The notes: generated by a model not told the origin, from the sequence alone. 64,000 nt of DNA from Saccharomycopsis malanga (GCA_004014935.1 CP025326.1:806001-870000), one strand, 5' to 3'. Shown: positions 18,131 to 28,480, counted from the first letter of the stretch. A program made the numbers and translations.

Positions 18131-19552
18131 ATGATTTATTTGGAAGATGTTTGCGGCGAATCAATAGAGGAGCTTCGAGAAAAGGTGAAGCTTCATAAAG
18201 ATCCGGTGGTGATATTCCGATTTTCGCAGTTGTTGTTGGAAAAGGCCTTTTCCATACAGACTTCAGAAACAACGACATGTTCGTCGTCTGGTTCTTCTGC
18301 AGTTATTGCAGGCAGAAATGACACATCTCTGAGCTCGCTCTCGTCAGGCAGCTTGCCGACGAAAATCAAGTCAGAAAGATCTTGTTTGAGTCCTGAGATG
18401 GAGAAAAAGACCCTCATTAAAGAGTCTGTTCATTGGCTCCAGCTTCTCTCTGCCAAAGGGTACCCAGAGGCGCAGTATCTTCTAGGAGATGCTTATTCGT
18501 CTGGGGTTTTAGGCAAGATTGATCCGGTGAAAGCATTTGGTCTTTTCCTAGCAGCCGCAAAGCATGGCCATGTAGAATCTGCTTACCGGGTTGCATGTTG
18601 CCATGAACAAGGAATAGGCTGCTCTAGAGATGCCTTGAAAACCACCAAGTTTCTTACCATGGCTGCATCGAAAAACCATCCTAGTGCCATGTTCAAGCTT
18701 GGTTTTTTCATATTCCATGCGAAAATGGGGTTTCCAGCTGACAAAAACACCAAAATCAAAGGAATCAAGTGGCTTACTCTTGCTGCAAAGTTCGCCAACA
18801 ACTTGACTTGTGCTGCTCCGTATGAACTTGCCAAAATTTACCAGTCTGGCTTCAGCGACGTTATCATCTCGGACAAACAGTATGCGGTGGAATTGTTCAC
18901 CAAGGCTGCCGAGCTCGGCCATCACAAATCCTGCGGTGTCTTGGGAAGTCTTTACGAGCTGGGTGATCCCTATTACGGAGTCTCGCAAAACCCCACCTTG
19001 TCTATCCAATACTACCGGCTTGGTGCTTCTGGTGGCGATCTCAAATCCATGATGGGTCTCTGTGGCTGGTATCTCGTTGGAAATGGTTCCCTTTTGCAGA
19101 AGAACACCAATAAAGCTTTCAGTTATGCAATGCTTGCTGCCCAAAACGGCTTGCCAAAAGCTCAGTTCACTCTCAGTTACTTTCTACAAAAAGGCATAGG
19201 TTGTGTTGTAAATGTAGAAGAAGCTGACAAATGGCTCCATATTGCTGCCGAAAACGGCTATCAAAGAGCCGTCGATACTTTGCAAAAACGCTCCAGTTCT
19301 GTTTCCCCAAATGGAAAACAACCCACTAATAACAAAAGAAAATCGCTTCTTTCTTTGTCAAATTTCAGCGTTCATTCTTTAATTCCAAACCAAACTGATT
19401 CTTCTAAAACTTCAACCTTCCAGTCAACCCTGTACAAATCGCAATCTGCTTCTAAATCATCATTGGCTAGTCTAAGAAGTCCTCTTCATACCCATTCTAG
19501 ATCCTTTTCTCTTTCTAGAGGATTTTCCTTCAAAAATAAAACCACCGCTTGA
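18131..19552 (+). CDS. Sel1-repeat protein, Chs4/Skt5-like
   Basis: A 473-residue soluble protein. After ~100 residues with a Ser-rich, low-complexity part, about seven Sel1-like (TPR-like helical) repeats follow at roughly residues 105-395: PEAQYLLGDAYSSG, VESAYRVACCHEQGIG, SAMFKLGFF, APYELAKIYQSG, SCGVLGSLYELGD, SMMGLCGWYLVGNG and KAQFTLSYFLQKGIG. The last ~80 residues are Ser/Lys-rich and disordered, with no C-terminal CaaX box of the Chs4 kind. Yeast relatives are Chs4/Skt5 and Shc1 (activators of chitin synthase III) and Ack1. The architecture supports a scaffold or activator role, but the precise orthologue is not settled. The start is the ATG at 18131; three upstream in-frame codons lack an ATG. 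Confidence 0.8.
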   Translation: MIYLEDVCGESIEELREKVKLHKDPVVIFRFSQLLLEKAFSIQTSETTTCSSSGSSAVIAGRNDTSLSSLSSGSLPTKIKSERSCLSPEMEKKTLIKESVHWLQLLSAKGYPEAQYLLGDAYSSGVLGKIDPVKAFGLFLAAAKHGHVESAYRVACCHEQGIGCSRDALKTTKFLTMAASKNHPSAMFKLGFFIFHAKMGFPADKNTKIKGIKWLTLAAKFANNLTCAAPYELAKIYQSGFSDVIISDKQYAVELFTKAAELGHHKSCGVLGSLYELGDPYYGVSQNPTLSIQYYRLGASGGDLKSMMGLCGWYLVGNGSLLQKNTNKAFSYAMLAAQNGLPKAQFTLSYFLQKGIGCVVNVEEADKWLHIAAENGYQRAVDTLQKRSSSVSPNGKQPTNNKRKSLLSLSNFSVHSLIPNQTDSSKTSTFQSTLYKSQSASKSSLASLRSPLHTHSRSFSLSRGFSFKNKTTA

Positions 19553-20265
19553 CTTTTCCTTTGCTGTTATTATGAATTCATCAGTTGGTTTTCTTGTTCG
19601 TTGCTCTCGCATAAACCTAGAACTTTTTTCTAATATAATACTTTATTTGGAAATTCCTTGTCTTTAACTTTTAATTTGTTAGTTTTCAAGTTAATATTTG
19701 CATACCTTTTTATTTCTCATCCTTTTTACTTGTTTTCTTTGATCTCTGAATTACATATAATACCATATTATGCTTTCTAATTATAACTATATTAACATTT
19801 ACGCATTTTCACAATTTATACGTACAATACTTAATACAAAATCAGCTTTGAACACATGTCGGAGCATGCTATATACAGTACATCATACTTTACGCTTTCA
19901 ACTGATTTTATACTATTCTGAATAAAAAACAAACAATAAAATAAAAGATCAGTAGCCTATTGAATCCTTATTTTGTCTCGATATTACCTGGTATAAGTTG
20001 CTTTTATTTATATATGACAAAGGTTAAAAATGTCTTGTTCTTTCACATTTATCGATGTAATTGTGAAACACTACTATCACGAAAGCTAATAAGAATCTAC
20101 TATGTTATTAAAAAAAATTATCAATAAAGAAACAATGCTGTTTTCTTCTCATTAATATCCCTCAAACATGTATCTTCATATTTTGATATATTTATGAGTC
20201 AACTTCTAAACGGGTAAAGTCAGACCACACCCTCACTTTGCATCTGAAAAAAAGTTTTCAGAATT
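19553..20265. other. 3' flank and A+T-rich spacer
   Basis: T-rich stretches follow the Sel1-repeat gene. No frame or repeat copy was recognised before tRNA-Ile. Confidence 0.4.
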
Positions 20266-20361
20266 GGTCCCTTGGCCCAGTTGGTTAAGGCGTGGTGCTA
20301 ATATACAGCTCTTCCGAGCAATGTTACGCCAAGATCAGCAGTTCGATCCTGCTAGGGACCA
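20266..20361 (+). tRNA. tRNA-Ile (AAU anticodon) with a 22-nt intron
   Basis: Acceptor stem GGTCCCT (20266-20272) pairs with AGGGACC (20354-20360). The A box is TGGCCCAGTTGG and the B box GTTCGATCC. Anticodon AAT lies at 20300-20302, followed by A37 and an intron at the canonical position (20304-20325). Anticodon stem TGGTG pairs with CGCCA at 20327-20331. A T-rich Pol III terminator follows from about 20363. The sequence otherwise closely matches yeast tRNA-Ile; the intron is notable because the S. cerevisiae AAU gene, as I recall, has none. Confidence 0.95.
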
Positions 20362-20791
20362 TTTACTTTTTTATTTTTTTTTTATTTATGCTTATACTTT
20401 GTCTGAACCTTAGCTACTTACTACTCAACATAGTAAAGAATTGTACATTTTAAAAATAAATTTTTTATTGTATCACATTTTGACATAAGTGAAACATAAT
20501 CCCAATCATTGGTATATCTTATGTTGAAGTAGTACTGCAAAATTGTTTTACTAAAACAAATCCCTGGGACAGTGCTAAAACAATAAATGCACCAATGTTA
20601 CATGGGTTCCCTTAGACTTTGAGAAAATGGCTGAAAATGGGTTTGCAAGTTGATTAATATGTCCATGACATCATAAACTAGACTAATGGCTTATGTATTA
20701 AACATATATTGAATATGTTGGTCAACAACTGTCATTAACTTCTTATTTTTGTAATATATCATTGGTGAAGTGAATAAGGAAACCCATAATG
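20362..20791. other. Spacer between tRNA-Ile and the gypsy fossil
   Basis: A+T-rich, no gene seen. Confidence 0.35.
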
Positions 20792-21430
20792 TGTAGCCAG
20801 TTTTATCTTTGATAAATTTTTTTAGGACTAGAGCCCCTATATAGAATACGTGATTACAGTGTATGGATGGCGAGACAAATTTTAAAGTAAAAAAAAAACT
20901 GTCGCGGATAACATTTAAAAACAATACAGATCTTCAAATACTCGGTAGTACACAGCGACTATTCCATAGCCTGCTGTTCTACTTTTCACCTAAGATATAT
21001 AGTCATTTTAATAATTAGGAAGACTTGACAATTTTATAGGATCATAGGTGATGTATTGCTATCTTCATATGCATACATATATGCTACACTTCTTCCCCCC
21101 TAGAGGATAACTCAGTTCTTTTGAGATAGTTGATTTGTTCAGTTAGAGCATTTCGTAAATTGGTTGGTACTTTAGTTCTGAAGAAGTCAAACGAGATAGG
21201 CGTGGCATGCTCAGGTTTGCAATCTTGCCAAAACGCTCGCTATCAGAGAACATAGAAGGCCAATAATATTTCTCAGCTAGTTTCAGGTAAAATTTGTACA
21301 GACCTAAGTGAGTAACACCATGGGTTTCAGCTAGTAAGTCCTTTTGATAAGTCTGAGGAATACATAATCTGAGCAGATTAGATTCGGTAATTGGATTAAC
21401 AATACGCTTATCTGAGACTGATTAACAATG
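20792..21430 (-). mobile_element. Fossil of a Ty3/gypsy-type LTR retrotransposon
   Basis: On the minus strand, about 21230-21400 encodes part of the zinc-binding N-terminal region of a Ty3/gypsy integrase (CIPQTYQKDLLAETH, THLGLYKFY, AEKYYWPSM). Toward lower coordinates a polypurine tract (21104-21089) is followed directly by one LTR, about 21088 down to 20792 (297 bp). The LTR opens with TGTAGC and closes with GCTACA, a 6-bp inverted terminal repeat. The element is broken and covers only a small part of a whole one. It lies beside tRNA-Asp and 430 bp from tRNA-Ile, in keeping with the known preference of Ty3-like elements for tRNA genes. Age cannot be judged without a second LTR. Confidence 0.85.
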
Positions 21431-21466
21431 CACTATCTGAGACTGATTTGCTAAATCACAACAACA

Positions 21467-21538
21467 TCCGTGATAGTTTAGTGGCTAGAATTACCGCTTG
21501 TCGCGCGGTAGACCGGGGTTCGATTCCCCGTCGCGGAG
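21467..21538 (+). tRNA. tRNA-Asp (GUC anticodon)
   Basis: 72 nt without intron. Acceptor stem TCCGTGA (21467-21473) pairs with TCGCGGA (21531-21537), discriminator G. A-box region is GATAGTTTAGTGG, anticodon GTC at 21500-21502 in a stem ACCGC/GCGGT, and the B box is GGTTCGATTCC. A run of T follows immediately (Pol III terminator). It is nearly identical to yeast tRNA-Asp. EXO70 starts 156 bp downstream. Confidence 0.98.
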
Positions 21539-21693
21539 TTTTTTTTTTCTTTTTGCCAATTATTAACTAGTGCCACGTGCAATCTAATAGACTTAATTGT
21601 AGAGTTATATATAATAATGAGATGACAAGAAGTACTGGAGAGAGAGATTTGGACAGCAAATTTATAGAGAGAAGTAAGAGAGGATAAGGCGAA

Positions 21694-23625
21694 ATGATTG
21701 TGGATGTTGACGAAGCGGATGTTACGATATTGGAGGAGAATTTGAACAAATCACGAGTGTTGATATCTAGTGTGAATCTTGGGTTGAAGAAGATTTCACA
21801 TACTTCTCAACGGTCTGAGACGTTGATAAAACCGATGATAGATACGAGTAGGAAGTTGGAGACGTACCAAAAGAATATTCGAGAGTGTTTGAAGTTGGTT
21901 GACAAGGTGAAAGACAGTGCAGCCACTGTTTCGCAATATGAAGCGATATTAGAGAATATAAGTATATTGGAGAACAAGTTGCCCAAGTATCTACAGTGTT
22001 TGAAAGACAGCAAGAAGGTTTTACGGGAGATGAAGATGTTGAAAATTGACGAATTCCGGGGTGTTTTTGACAATATAGTGAAGATTATCAAGAATGGCGA
22101 AGCAAAGCTTTTGATATATGCAAAGAAAAACATTATAAAGTTTTCCAAACCTTTTGATCCCACGGAGATTATGGCGAACCAGCGGCCGTTTCCAGTGTTG
22201 GACAGCCATGTTATTACCAACTTGATGCAGATTATCCAGTATTTTGCGGATTTCAGAAAGCTGGGTTCTGGAAAAGAAGGCAATAATGATTTCCTCGAAA
22301 TCGAGAACATTTACATAGAGCAACGAAGACTTTACATCAAGGAGAGTTTGGCGTTCCTCGAAAAAGCCACGAAACCTGTTTCCAAAGGACCCAATGTTCC
22401 TTATGAAAAGAATTCCAATGGGATCAATCATTACACCAATGCCATGAACCAGTTCATTCTAACAGAGAACGATCTTATCATCAAGGTATTTTCCAACATC
22501 CAATACACTTCCGAAAGCAAGTTGAAGAATGCCGTGTTGAATGCGGCGAAAAAGATCCGAATTTTCGAGAAATTGTTCCAAAATGTCCTTGGTAATTATG
22601 TGACCATTGTATCAAACATCATTGATTTTGTTAACAAGAACTACAGCACGGATGGCGTACTTTCTTTTGAGTTGGTGCAGTGCAATTTGAAGTTGGCTCC
22701 AACGTTAGACAAAGTCAGTGCCACGGCATCCAATAACCCTAGCGTTGGCCAATTGGAGAGTATCTTCAACAATGTTAAGGCGATTGCTGCTAATTTGTTC
22801 AAAGAATATATGAAGTTTATAGAGACTCGTATCAACGGGATTATAGCTATGCCTACAGACAATGGAGTTAGTGAATGTACAGTAGAACTTATGTCCAAAC
22901 TTCGAAGATTCTCTGAATACAAAGATGCTAGCTTGACTGTCATTGGTGGAATGAAACCAGGAACTTGGATCCCTTCTCCTAAACCGCAATGGTTGTCTCT
23001 TTTCACCACCATTTCTGCAAACCAACCGGTGGCAGAAAACGACCACCTGTTCTTGTTGTCAAGTTATTTCAGCGATTGTATTGACGCCATTTTCTTATGT
23101 TTGGAAATCAAAGCAAAAGTCTTGCTTCCGAAAAAAACAAGCACCATTGGCTATTTTCTCATCACAAATTTGACCTTGATTGAACAAATTATGAAAAAAT
23201 CAGAAATCTACAACATTTTAGGTCCTGTGGGCTTGGAACGATTGGAAAAGTTGCGTAAAAGAGCTTTGAACATGTTTCTCACTAATTGGAAATCTTTGGC
23301 AAGTACTTTATTGGATGTCACTGTCATCGCAGGCGCTGGAAACGCGGCAGGAAAGAAGACCAAAATCAGCTCAAAGGATAAAGATGCCATAAAGGAAAAG
23401 TTCAAAACCTTTAATAGCGAATTTGACGAGTTGGTAAAAGGCTTTAAGGCTTACGGAATCAAAGACCAACAATTGAAGCAATATTTGGTCAAGGAAATCA
23501 GTTTTATCATTCCTCTCTATAATAGATTCTACGAGAAGTACAGTAGCGGTGAGTTTAGCAAACATAGCAGCAAGTATATTAAATACGACAAAGCTAAGCT
23601 CGCCAGCATCATCCAGACCCTTTAG
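21694..23625 (+). CDS. EXO70: Exocyst complex subunit Exo70
   Basis: A 643-residue helical protein (S. cerevisiae Exo70 623). The N-terminus (residues 1-120) is a heptad-rich coiled coil (VDVDEADVTILEENLNKSR, YQKNIRECLKLVDKV). The body has the Exo70 C-type helical bundles, with family-like RRFSEYKDASLTVIGGMKPG, NYYSDAID-like LLSSYFSDCIDAIFLCLEIK, GYFLITNLTLIEQIM and basic C-terminal KEISFIIPLYNRFYEKY/HSSKYIKYDK. Exo70 marks the plasma-membrane site for secretory-vesicle tethering, binding PI(4,5)P2 through basic C-terminal residues, with Rho3/Cdc42 and the Sec3 subunit. The ATG at 21694 is the first of the frame after tRNA-Asp. Confidence 0.88.
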   Translation: MIVDVDEADVTILEENLNKSRVLISSVNLGLKKISHTSQRSETLIKPMIDTSRKLETYQKNIRECLKLVDKVKDSAATVSQYEAILENISILENKLPKYLQCLKDSKKVLREMKMLKIDEFRGVFDNIVKIIKNGEAKLLIYAKKNIIKFSKPFDPTEIMANQRPFPVLDSHVITNLMQIIQYFADFRKLGSGKEGNNDFLEIENIYIEQRRLYIKESLAFLEKATKPVSKGPNVPYEKNSNGINHYTNAMNQFILTENDLIIKVFSNIQYTSESKLKNAVLNAAKKIRIFEKLFQNVLGNYVTIVSNIIDFVNKNYSTDGVLSFELVQCNLKLAPTLDKVSATASNNPSVGQLESIFNNVKAIAANLFKEYMKFIETRINGIIAMPTDNGVSECTVELMSKLRRFSEYKDASLTVIGGMKPGTWIPSPKPQWLSLFTTISANQPVAENDHLFLLSSYFSDCIDAIFLCLEIKAKVLLPKKTSTIGYFLITNLTLIEQIMKKSEIYNILGPVGLERLEKLRKRALNMFLTNWKSLASTLLDVTVIAGAGNAAGKKTKISSKDKDAIKEKFKTFNSEFDELVKGFKAYGIKDQQLKQYLVKEISFIIPLYNRFYEKYSSGEFSKHSSKYIKYDKAKLASIIQTL

Positions 23626-23664
23626 GTTGTTATTAACAGATAATATGTTTGGCTAGTCATTTCA

Positions 23665-23960
23665 AAGTATGTCAATAATTAACGAGATTTGCTTATATTT
23701 CGAGTCCAGTACATATCAGAATCGTATACACGCGCTATGTCTAAAGGGACTCGGTAAACCCAATCATGTCCGGTCATCATAATTTTCTTAGTTAATTCAT
23801 TGGAAATTGTGCATTTATTGGTCTAGGTTGTGTTCCAGACAGTTGCACTTGCTTGTTCAGCATCATAAAAAGTGTTCGTGACGGGAATCGAACCCGTGTT
23901 CCTGTTAGGTTTTTTTTCTCTTCTACAAGAGCACTACCTCAGGGGCTTAAGTATGTCAAT
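23665..23960 (-). mobile_element. SINE copy with 12-bp target-site duplication, minus strand
   Basis: The insert 23677-23948 (272 bp) is flanked by the identical word AAGTATGTCAAT (23665-23676 and 23949-23960). On the minus strand it has a worn A-box end, AGAAAAAAAACCTAACAGG, ACACGGGTTCGATTCCC (perfect B box), the TTTTTATGATGCTGAACAAG block, AAGTGCAACTGTCTGGAACAC, CATGATTGGGTTTACCGAGT, CTTTAGACATAGCGCG and TGTACTGGACTCGAAATATAAG. It lies 40 bp downstream of EXO70. Confidence 0.9.
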
Positions 23961-24400
23961 TGACAAAAGATATTTTTTGTTCGCAGATTGGTTCTGTCTG
24001 GAACAAAAAATATAGCATCTTTGAGGTGGAATCTGGCGAGAGACTGAACCTATGTAGTAATACGAATTTTGTGCCGATACGAAATAGCATTGAACATACA
24101 ATGGACTGGAGACTTGTTATATATAGCCAAGTCTTGTGAGGCATTTGTTTTTATGAGCTATTATTAGTTTCATTCTTCTGAAAGAGTTTATAATTCAATA
24201 AAACAAAAAGTTGTCACGGCTTTTTTATAAAAACCGTTGTAAGATTGCAATTGCTGGTCTCAGGGAAACCTCCCAAACTACACCAAATTTACAAGAGTCT
24301 TACGAATTTTCTTGTCAATGATGATATTGCAAATTGCTAGTTATTTTCCATTATTGAAATGCCAATAAATCAATTAAAACAATTAACATCTCACTTAGCT
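23961..24400. other. A+T-rich spacer
   Basis: The frame at 23956-24144 has no motif. Nothing else seen. Confidence 0.35.
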
Positions 24401-24404
24401 GAGA

Positions 24405-24520
24405 TATATATATATATACTGCCGAATCGGCACCCCGTCGGCAGTCTCATGTAATACCACGCACCACCATGCACTCCCACGTGACACTCCCATTAGTCCG
24501 CCAATGAGCGATTTGAAAAA
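24405..24520 (+). promoter_or_regulatory. SDH1 promoter with CCAAT box and CACGTG
   Basis: CCAATGAG at 24501-24508 matches the Hap2/3/4/5 site, the usual activator of succinate dehydrogenase and other respiratory genes in yeasts. CACGTG lies at 24478-24483 in TCCCACGTGACA. A (TA)n run is at 24405-24418. The CCAAT box lies about 260 bp before the SDH1 start, a normal distance. Confidence 0.6.
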
Positions 24521-24761
24521 CTGGCTTAGTCAAGGCCGGGAAAGGAACCGTAGGGAATAGGATTAATTTTTCTGGGGACAATTTTTATAATATAATAAGA
24601 TAATATAAGAGAAGGAAGACGAAATTTGATGTCAAGGACTAGGGCCAATCAGGACAAGAGACTATTGAGCAGAGAGCTGAACCGGGGAATTTGTTTAAAC
24701 GTTGTTTAAAGGTTTTATATTGGTGAAGTTTGATTGACAGGATTGATATTATTAAAAAAAG

Positions 24762-26699
24762 ATGCTTTCGTTACGTCGTTGTAACTTGGCAGGAGCCACA
24801 TTGGCAAGATCTATGCGTCTGTTCCATTCGCTGACCAGAGCCAACCAGATTATCACCAATAGCGGGTCCAAGTTGAATGGAAAGACCAACCCAGCGGTCA
24901 GCGTGAGAGAGAAATACCATGTTATTGACCATGAATATGACTGTGTTGTTGTGGGCGCTGGGGGAGCTGGTTTGAGAGCAGCTTTTGGATTGGCTCTTGA
25001 GGGCTTCAAGACTGCATGTATTTCCAAGTTGTTTCCTACGCGTTCTCACACAGTTGCTGCACAAGGTGGAATTAATGCCGCTTTGGGAAACATGCATCCG
25101 GATGACTGGCATTGGCATATGTATGATACTGTGAAGGGGTCTGATTGGTTGGGTGACCAGGACGCCATCCATTACATGACCAGAGAGGCGCCAGCCTCCA
25201 TTTACGAGTTGGAGCATTTTGGTGTTCCGTTTTCCAGAAACGAGGAAGGCAGAATTTATCAAAGAGCTTTTGGCGGTCAGTCCAGAAACTACGGACATGA
25301 CGGCCAGGCCTACAGAACCTGCGCTGTTGCTGACAGAACTGGTCATGCTCTTTTGCATTCTTTGTATGGCCAGTCCTTACGTCACGACACCCATTTTTTC
25401 ATTGAGTTTTTCGCCATGGATTTGTTGATGGAAAACGGCGAATGTGTAGGTGTCATGGCTTATAACCAGGAGGACGGAACATTGCATAGATTCAGAGCCC
25501 ATAAGACTGTGATTGCTACTGGAGGTTACGGAAGAGCTTATTTCTCATGTACCTCGGCCCACACCTGTACAGGTGACGGTTATGCTATGGTTGCCAGAGC
25601 TGGATTGCCATTACAGGACTTGGAATTCATCCAATTCCATCCATCTGGTATTTACGGATCAGGCTGTCTTATCACCGAGGGTGCCAGAGGCGAGGGCGGC
25701 TATTTGATCAATTCTGAAGGCGAGCGTTTCATGGAAAGATACGCCCCTACCGCTAAAGATTTGGCATCACGTGATGTCGTCTCCAGAGCTATTACTATGG
25801 AGATTAGAGCTGGCAGAGGTGTTGGTCCAGAGAAGGACCACATGTTGTTACAGTTGTCCCACTTGCCTCCTTCTGTTCTTAAAGAGAGATTGCCGGGTAT
25901 TTCGGAGACTGCGTCTATTTTTGCTGGTGTTGACGTCACTAAAGAGCCAATTCCTATTTTGCCTACTGTGCATTATAATATGGGTGGTATTCCTACCAAA
26001 TGGACCGGTGAAGTTTTGACAGTCGACGAGAACGGTAAAGACGTTGTCGTTCCTGGATTGTTGGCTTGTGGTGAAGCCGCTTGCGTTTCTGTTCACGGTG
26101 CTAACAGATTGGGTGCAAACTCCTTGTTGGATTTGGTGGTCTTTGGCAGAGCCGTGTCTCACACCATCAGAGACTCCATGACCCCAGGAAAACCCCACAA
26201 ACCTCTTGATCCAGAACTCGGAAAGTTTTCCATCGAAAGATTGGACAAAATTAGAACCGCCAGCGGCCCTAGACCAACTTCAACCATCAGATTGGCCATG
26301 CAGAAAACAATGCAAAGAGACGTCTCTGTCTTTAGAACCCAAGAAACCTTGGACGAGGGTGTTAAAGGTATCACCGCCATCGACAAGACTTTTGAAGAGG
26401 TCGGAACCTCCGACAGATCTATGATCTGGAACTCGGATTTGGTCGAAACTTTGGAATTGGAAAACTTGTTGACTTGTGCCACCCAAACCGCAGTTTCTGC
26501 CGCTGCTAGAAAAGAGTCCAGAGGTGCTCACGCTAGAGAAGACTTCCCAGAAAGAAACGACGACGAATGGATGAAACACACCTTGTCATGGCAGAAAAAG
26601 AACGGCGACGAAGTCTCCTTGAAATACAGAGACGTCATCAGCAAAACTTTGGACCCTAACGAGTGTAAATCCGTTCCTCCAGGAAAGAGAGTCTATTAA
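24762..26699 (+). CDS. SDH1: Succinate dehydrogenase flavoprotein subunit, mitochondrial
   Basis: A 645-residue protein (S. cerevisiae 640). It is the catalytic FAD subunit of complex II, oxidising succinate to fumarate in the matrix and feeding electrons through Sdh2 to ubiquinone. The first ~30 residues are an Arg-rich mitochondrial presequence ([20 protein letters not shown]). The dinucleotide-binding motif is [12 protein letters not shown] (about 64-75). H96 in [10 protein letters not shown] is the expected covalent FAD attachment histidine. [32 protein letters not shown] and [19 protein letters not shown] are all present. No damage or unusual residues were seen; CTG codons are almost absent. 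The start is the first ATG after an A-rich leader. Confidence 0.98.
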   Translation: MLSLRRCNLAGATLARSMRLFHSLTRANQIITNSGSKLNGKTNPAVSVREKYHVIDHEYDCVVVGAGGAGLRAAFGLALEGFKTACISKLFPTRSHTVAAQGGINAALGNMHPDDWHWHMYDTVKGSDWLGDQDAIHYMTREAPASIYELEHFGVPFSRNEEGRIYQRAFGGQSRNYGHDGQAYRTCAVADRTGHALLHSLYGQSLRHDTHFFIEFFAMDLLMENGECVGVMAYNQEDGTLHRFRAHKTVIATGGYGRAYFSCTSAHTCTGDGYAMVARAGLPLQDLEFIQFHPSGIYGSGCLITEGARGEGGYLINSEGERFMERYAPTAKDLASRDVVSRAITMEIRAGRGVGPEKDHMLLQLSHLPPSVLKERLPGISETASIFAGVDVTKEPIPILPTVHYNMGGIPTKWTGEVLTVDENGKDVVVPGLLACGEAACVSVHGANRLGANSLLDLVVFGRAVSHTIRDSMTPGKPHKPLDPELGKFSIERLDKIRTASGPRPTSTIRLAMQKTMQRDVSVFRTQETLDEGVKGITAIDKTFEEVGTSDRSMIWNSDLVETLELENLLTCATQTAVSAAARKESRGAHAREDFPERNDDEWMKHTLSWQKKNGDEVSLKYRDVISKTLDPNECKSVPPGKRVY

Positions 26700-26844
26700 A
26701 CTTCCCACAGCATCCGTCTCTTTTCATCTATATTCTCATGACATACCATATATACTTGTATTCATTATAATTTCATACTTGTCCGCTTTTGTAAATTTAC
26801 GTTGACCCATTTGCGTTTCCATGTAGTGGTCTAGAATAATTGAT
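26700..26844. other. 3' flank of SDH1
   Basis: A+T-rich downstream sequence ahead of a SINE copy. Nothing else seen. Confidence 0.35.
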
Positions 26845-27010
26845 AGTCAGCCCCTGGGCAGTATGACTCAGTGGCCAGTACCCTTAGAAAAAAGTAAAAA
26901 AAGGCTTGGCAGGATATTACCAGATAACACTCTCATATAAAAGAAAAAGACCTAACAGGCTCAAGGATATGATCAACATGTCATTATTGGGTTTTGGGTT
27001 TTGCCTTTAT
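26845..27010 (+). mobile_element. SINE copy with doubled head, plus strand, incomplete
   Basis: CCCTGGGCAGTATGACTCAGTGG (A-box region), GGCTTGGCAGGATATTACCAG, GATAACACTCTCAT, AGAAAAAGACCTAACAGGCTC, then ATATGATCAACATGTCATTATTGG. The centre and tail are missing. It borders family-2 copy A. Confidence 0.75.
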
Positions 27011-27119
27011 AGGTTAAAACCTCGTCCGTCCTTTTGAAAACAAAAGTTGGTTATTTAATGAGGCACATTGGCTTCTCTCCACTGGGTTTTTGCATTGATA
27101 TTTATTGCAGTTAATGATA

Positions 27120-28290
27120 GATTTGTCTTTTTCTAATATTATCCACAACAATACTGATTTTATAGACAAATCAATTCAAGGCATAATGCCTCTCATAAAT
27201 TAGCCAATAACCTTTTATTTCTGCTTACACAATCAGCAAATAATGGGCCAAAATATACTCTCGAAAAGTAAAGGTATCCAAAAAAAATGCATATATGCAA
27301 TGCCTCACTATTACCAAGTGGCCAAGTTGGTTGGGTCATGCGCCACGCATAATAGGTGTGAAAAATAGTGTGGCGTTCCTCACTTTGGTGTTTGGTACTC
27401 GATTCGCGCTCTTGTCGTTTTGGACTTCTCGTCAAACGTTTTATTGAAATAAATCAGTGCTATCTAGGTTAATCTGACTTGAAAAATTGTGCCCCAATAT
27501 TTTGTATTTTTTTACTGTATTCTAGTACAATTTGCAATGAAAAATATAGATTTTCGTAGAAATATTGGATAAAACGTGAAATTCTCAAATTTTGCCAAAA
27601 AGTTGAGTTTTTCAAGTTATCTTGTAGAGTCTTTACAGCAAACCAAACCAAACAAGAATTATACTTTTATATTCTGTAAAATCTAGAGGTTTATACTTTG
27701 TTTTAATATTTGGCTTCTATAAATTAATCAACAGTGAAAAAGTATCCTTTTGTCGAAAATAATATATAATTTGTTAAAACTTGTGGTTTTCACTTGGAGA
27801 GACTTTGTTCATTTTTTGACGTTTTTCTATGGTTTTCTTTTGCTTTTAGTTTTATTTGCATTTTCTCTAATGTATCTCAAGAGGAAAAAAGGCATTGTTT
27901 ATTGTAGTTTCTCAGAGGAGCTTATAATTGAAAATAATCATCAAATATTGTCAAACTAGCATACTTCTGCTATACATTGAATAATAAAAAGCTTCATACC
28001 TATGCTCTCGGGAGGCCGTTTTGAAAAAACTTTTATACCTATTCGAATTAAAGTTGCAAATGGTTTAATGTTAGTTTGACTTTATTTTTTTTGTTATTTC
28101 GCTTTTCCAGTTTTTGAATTGCTTCATTACATTTTTATGGAAGTTGTATATTGACTGTAAATTGGTGATAAAGTTTGGCTGTTTTTCTTCCAAAGTTATA
28201 AGGTGAATATTAGTTTTCAATACAACAATATATCAATTGTGTTGAAAAGCCCTATTGTTGAAAGCCTACACTGAAATTACAACCCGCAAT
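27120..28290 (+). repeat. Family-2 dispersed repeat, copy A (most complete)
   Basis: Shared landmarks are GACAAATCAATTCAAGG (about 27168), CTCTCGAAAAGTAAAG, the tRNA-like A box TGGCCAAGTTGG (27319-27330), CATGCGCCACGC pairing with GTGTGGCG, the B-box-like GGTACTCGATTCGCGC, CAAACGTTTTATT, TATCTAGGTTA, AGAGTCTTTACA, TCTGTAAAATCTAGA, TTTTGTCGAAAATA, AAGTTGCAAATGG and a 3' end with TATCAATTGTGTTG...TGTTGAAAGCCTAC. No long frame, so it is non-coding. Copies B-E share this order. Confidence 0.85.
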
Positions 28291-28428
28291 CGAAATGGGT
28301 ATTAATTCTAATTCTCCAATGTACCTTATTTCGCATGCCATTTGTATAGATTGTTACCTGTACAAGTTGTTCAACAGTTTATAGCTTTTTTTTAGTAAAC
28401 GTTTTTGTCAATTGTGAATTTGAATAGA

Positions 28429-28475
28429 TGTATTGGGCTGGAAATATAAGGTACTATCATTACTATTATCATAAT
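28429..28475 (+). mobile_element. SINE 3'-end fragment
   Basis: TGTATTGGGCTGGAAATATAAGG and an ATT-rich tail only; a 5'-truncated copy lying just beyond family-2 copy A. Confidence 0.75.
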
Positions 28476-28480
28476 TATTT

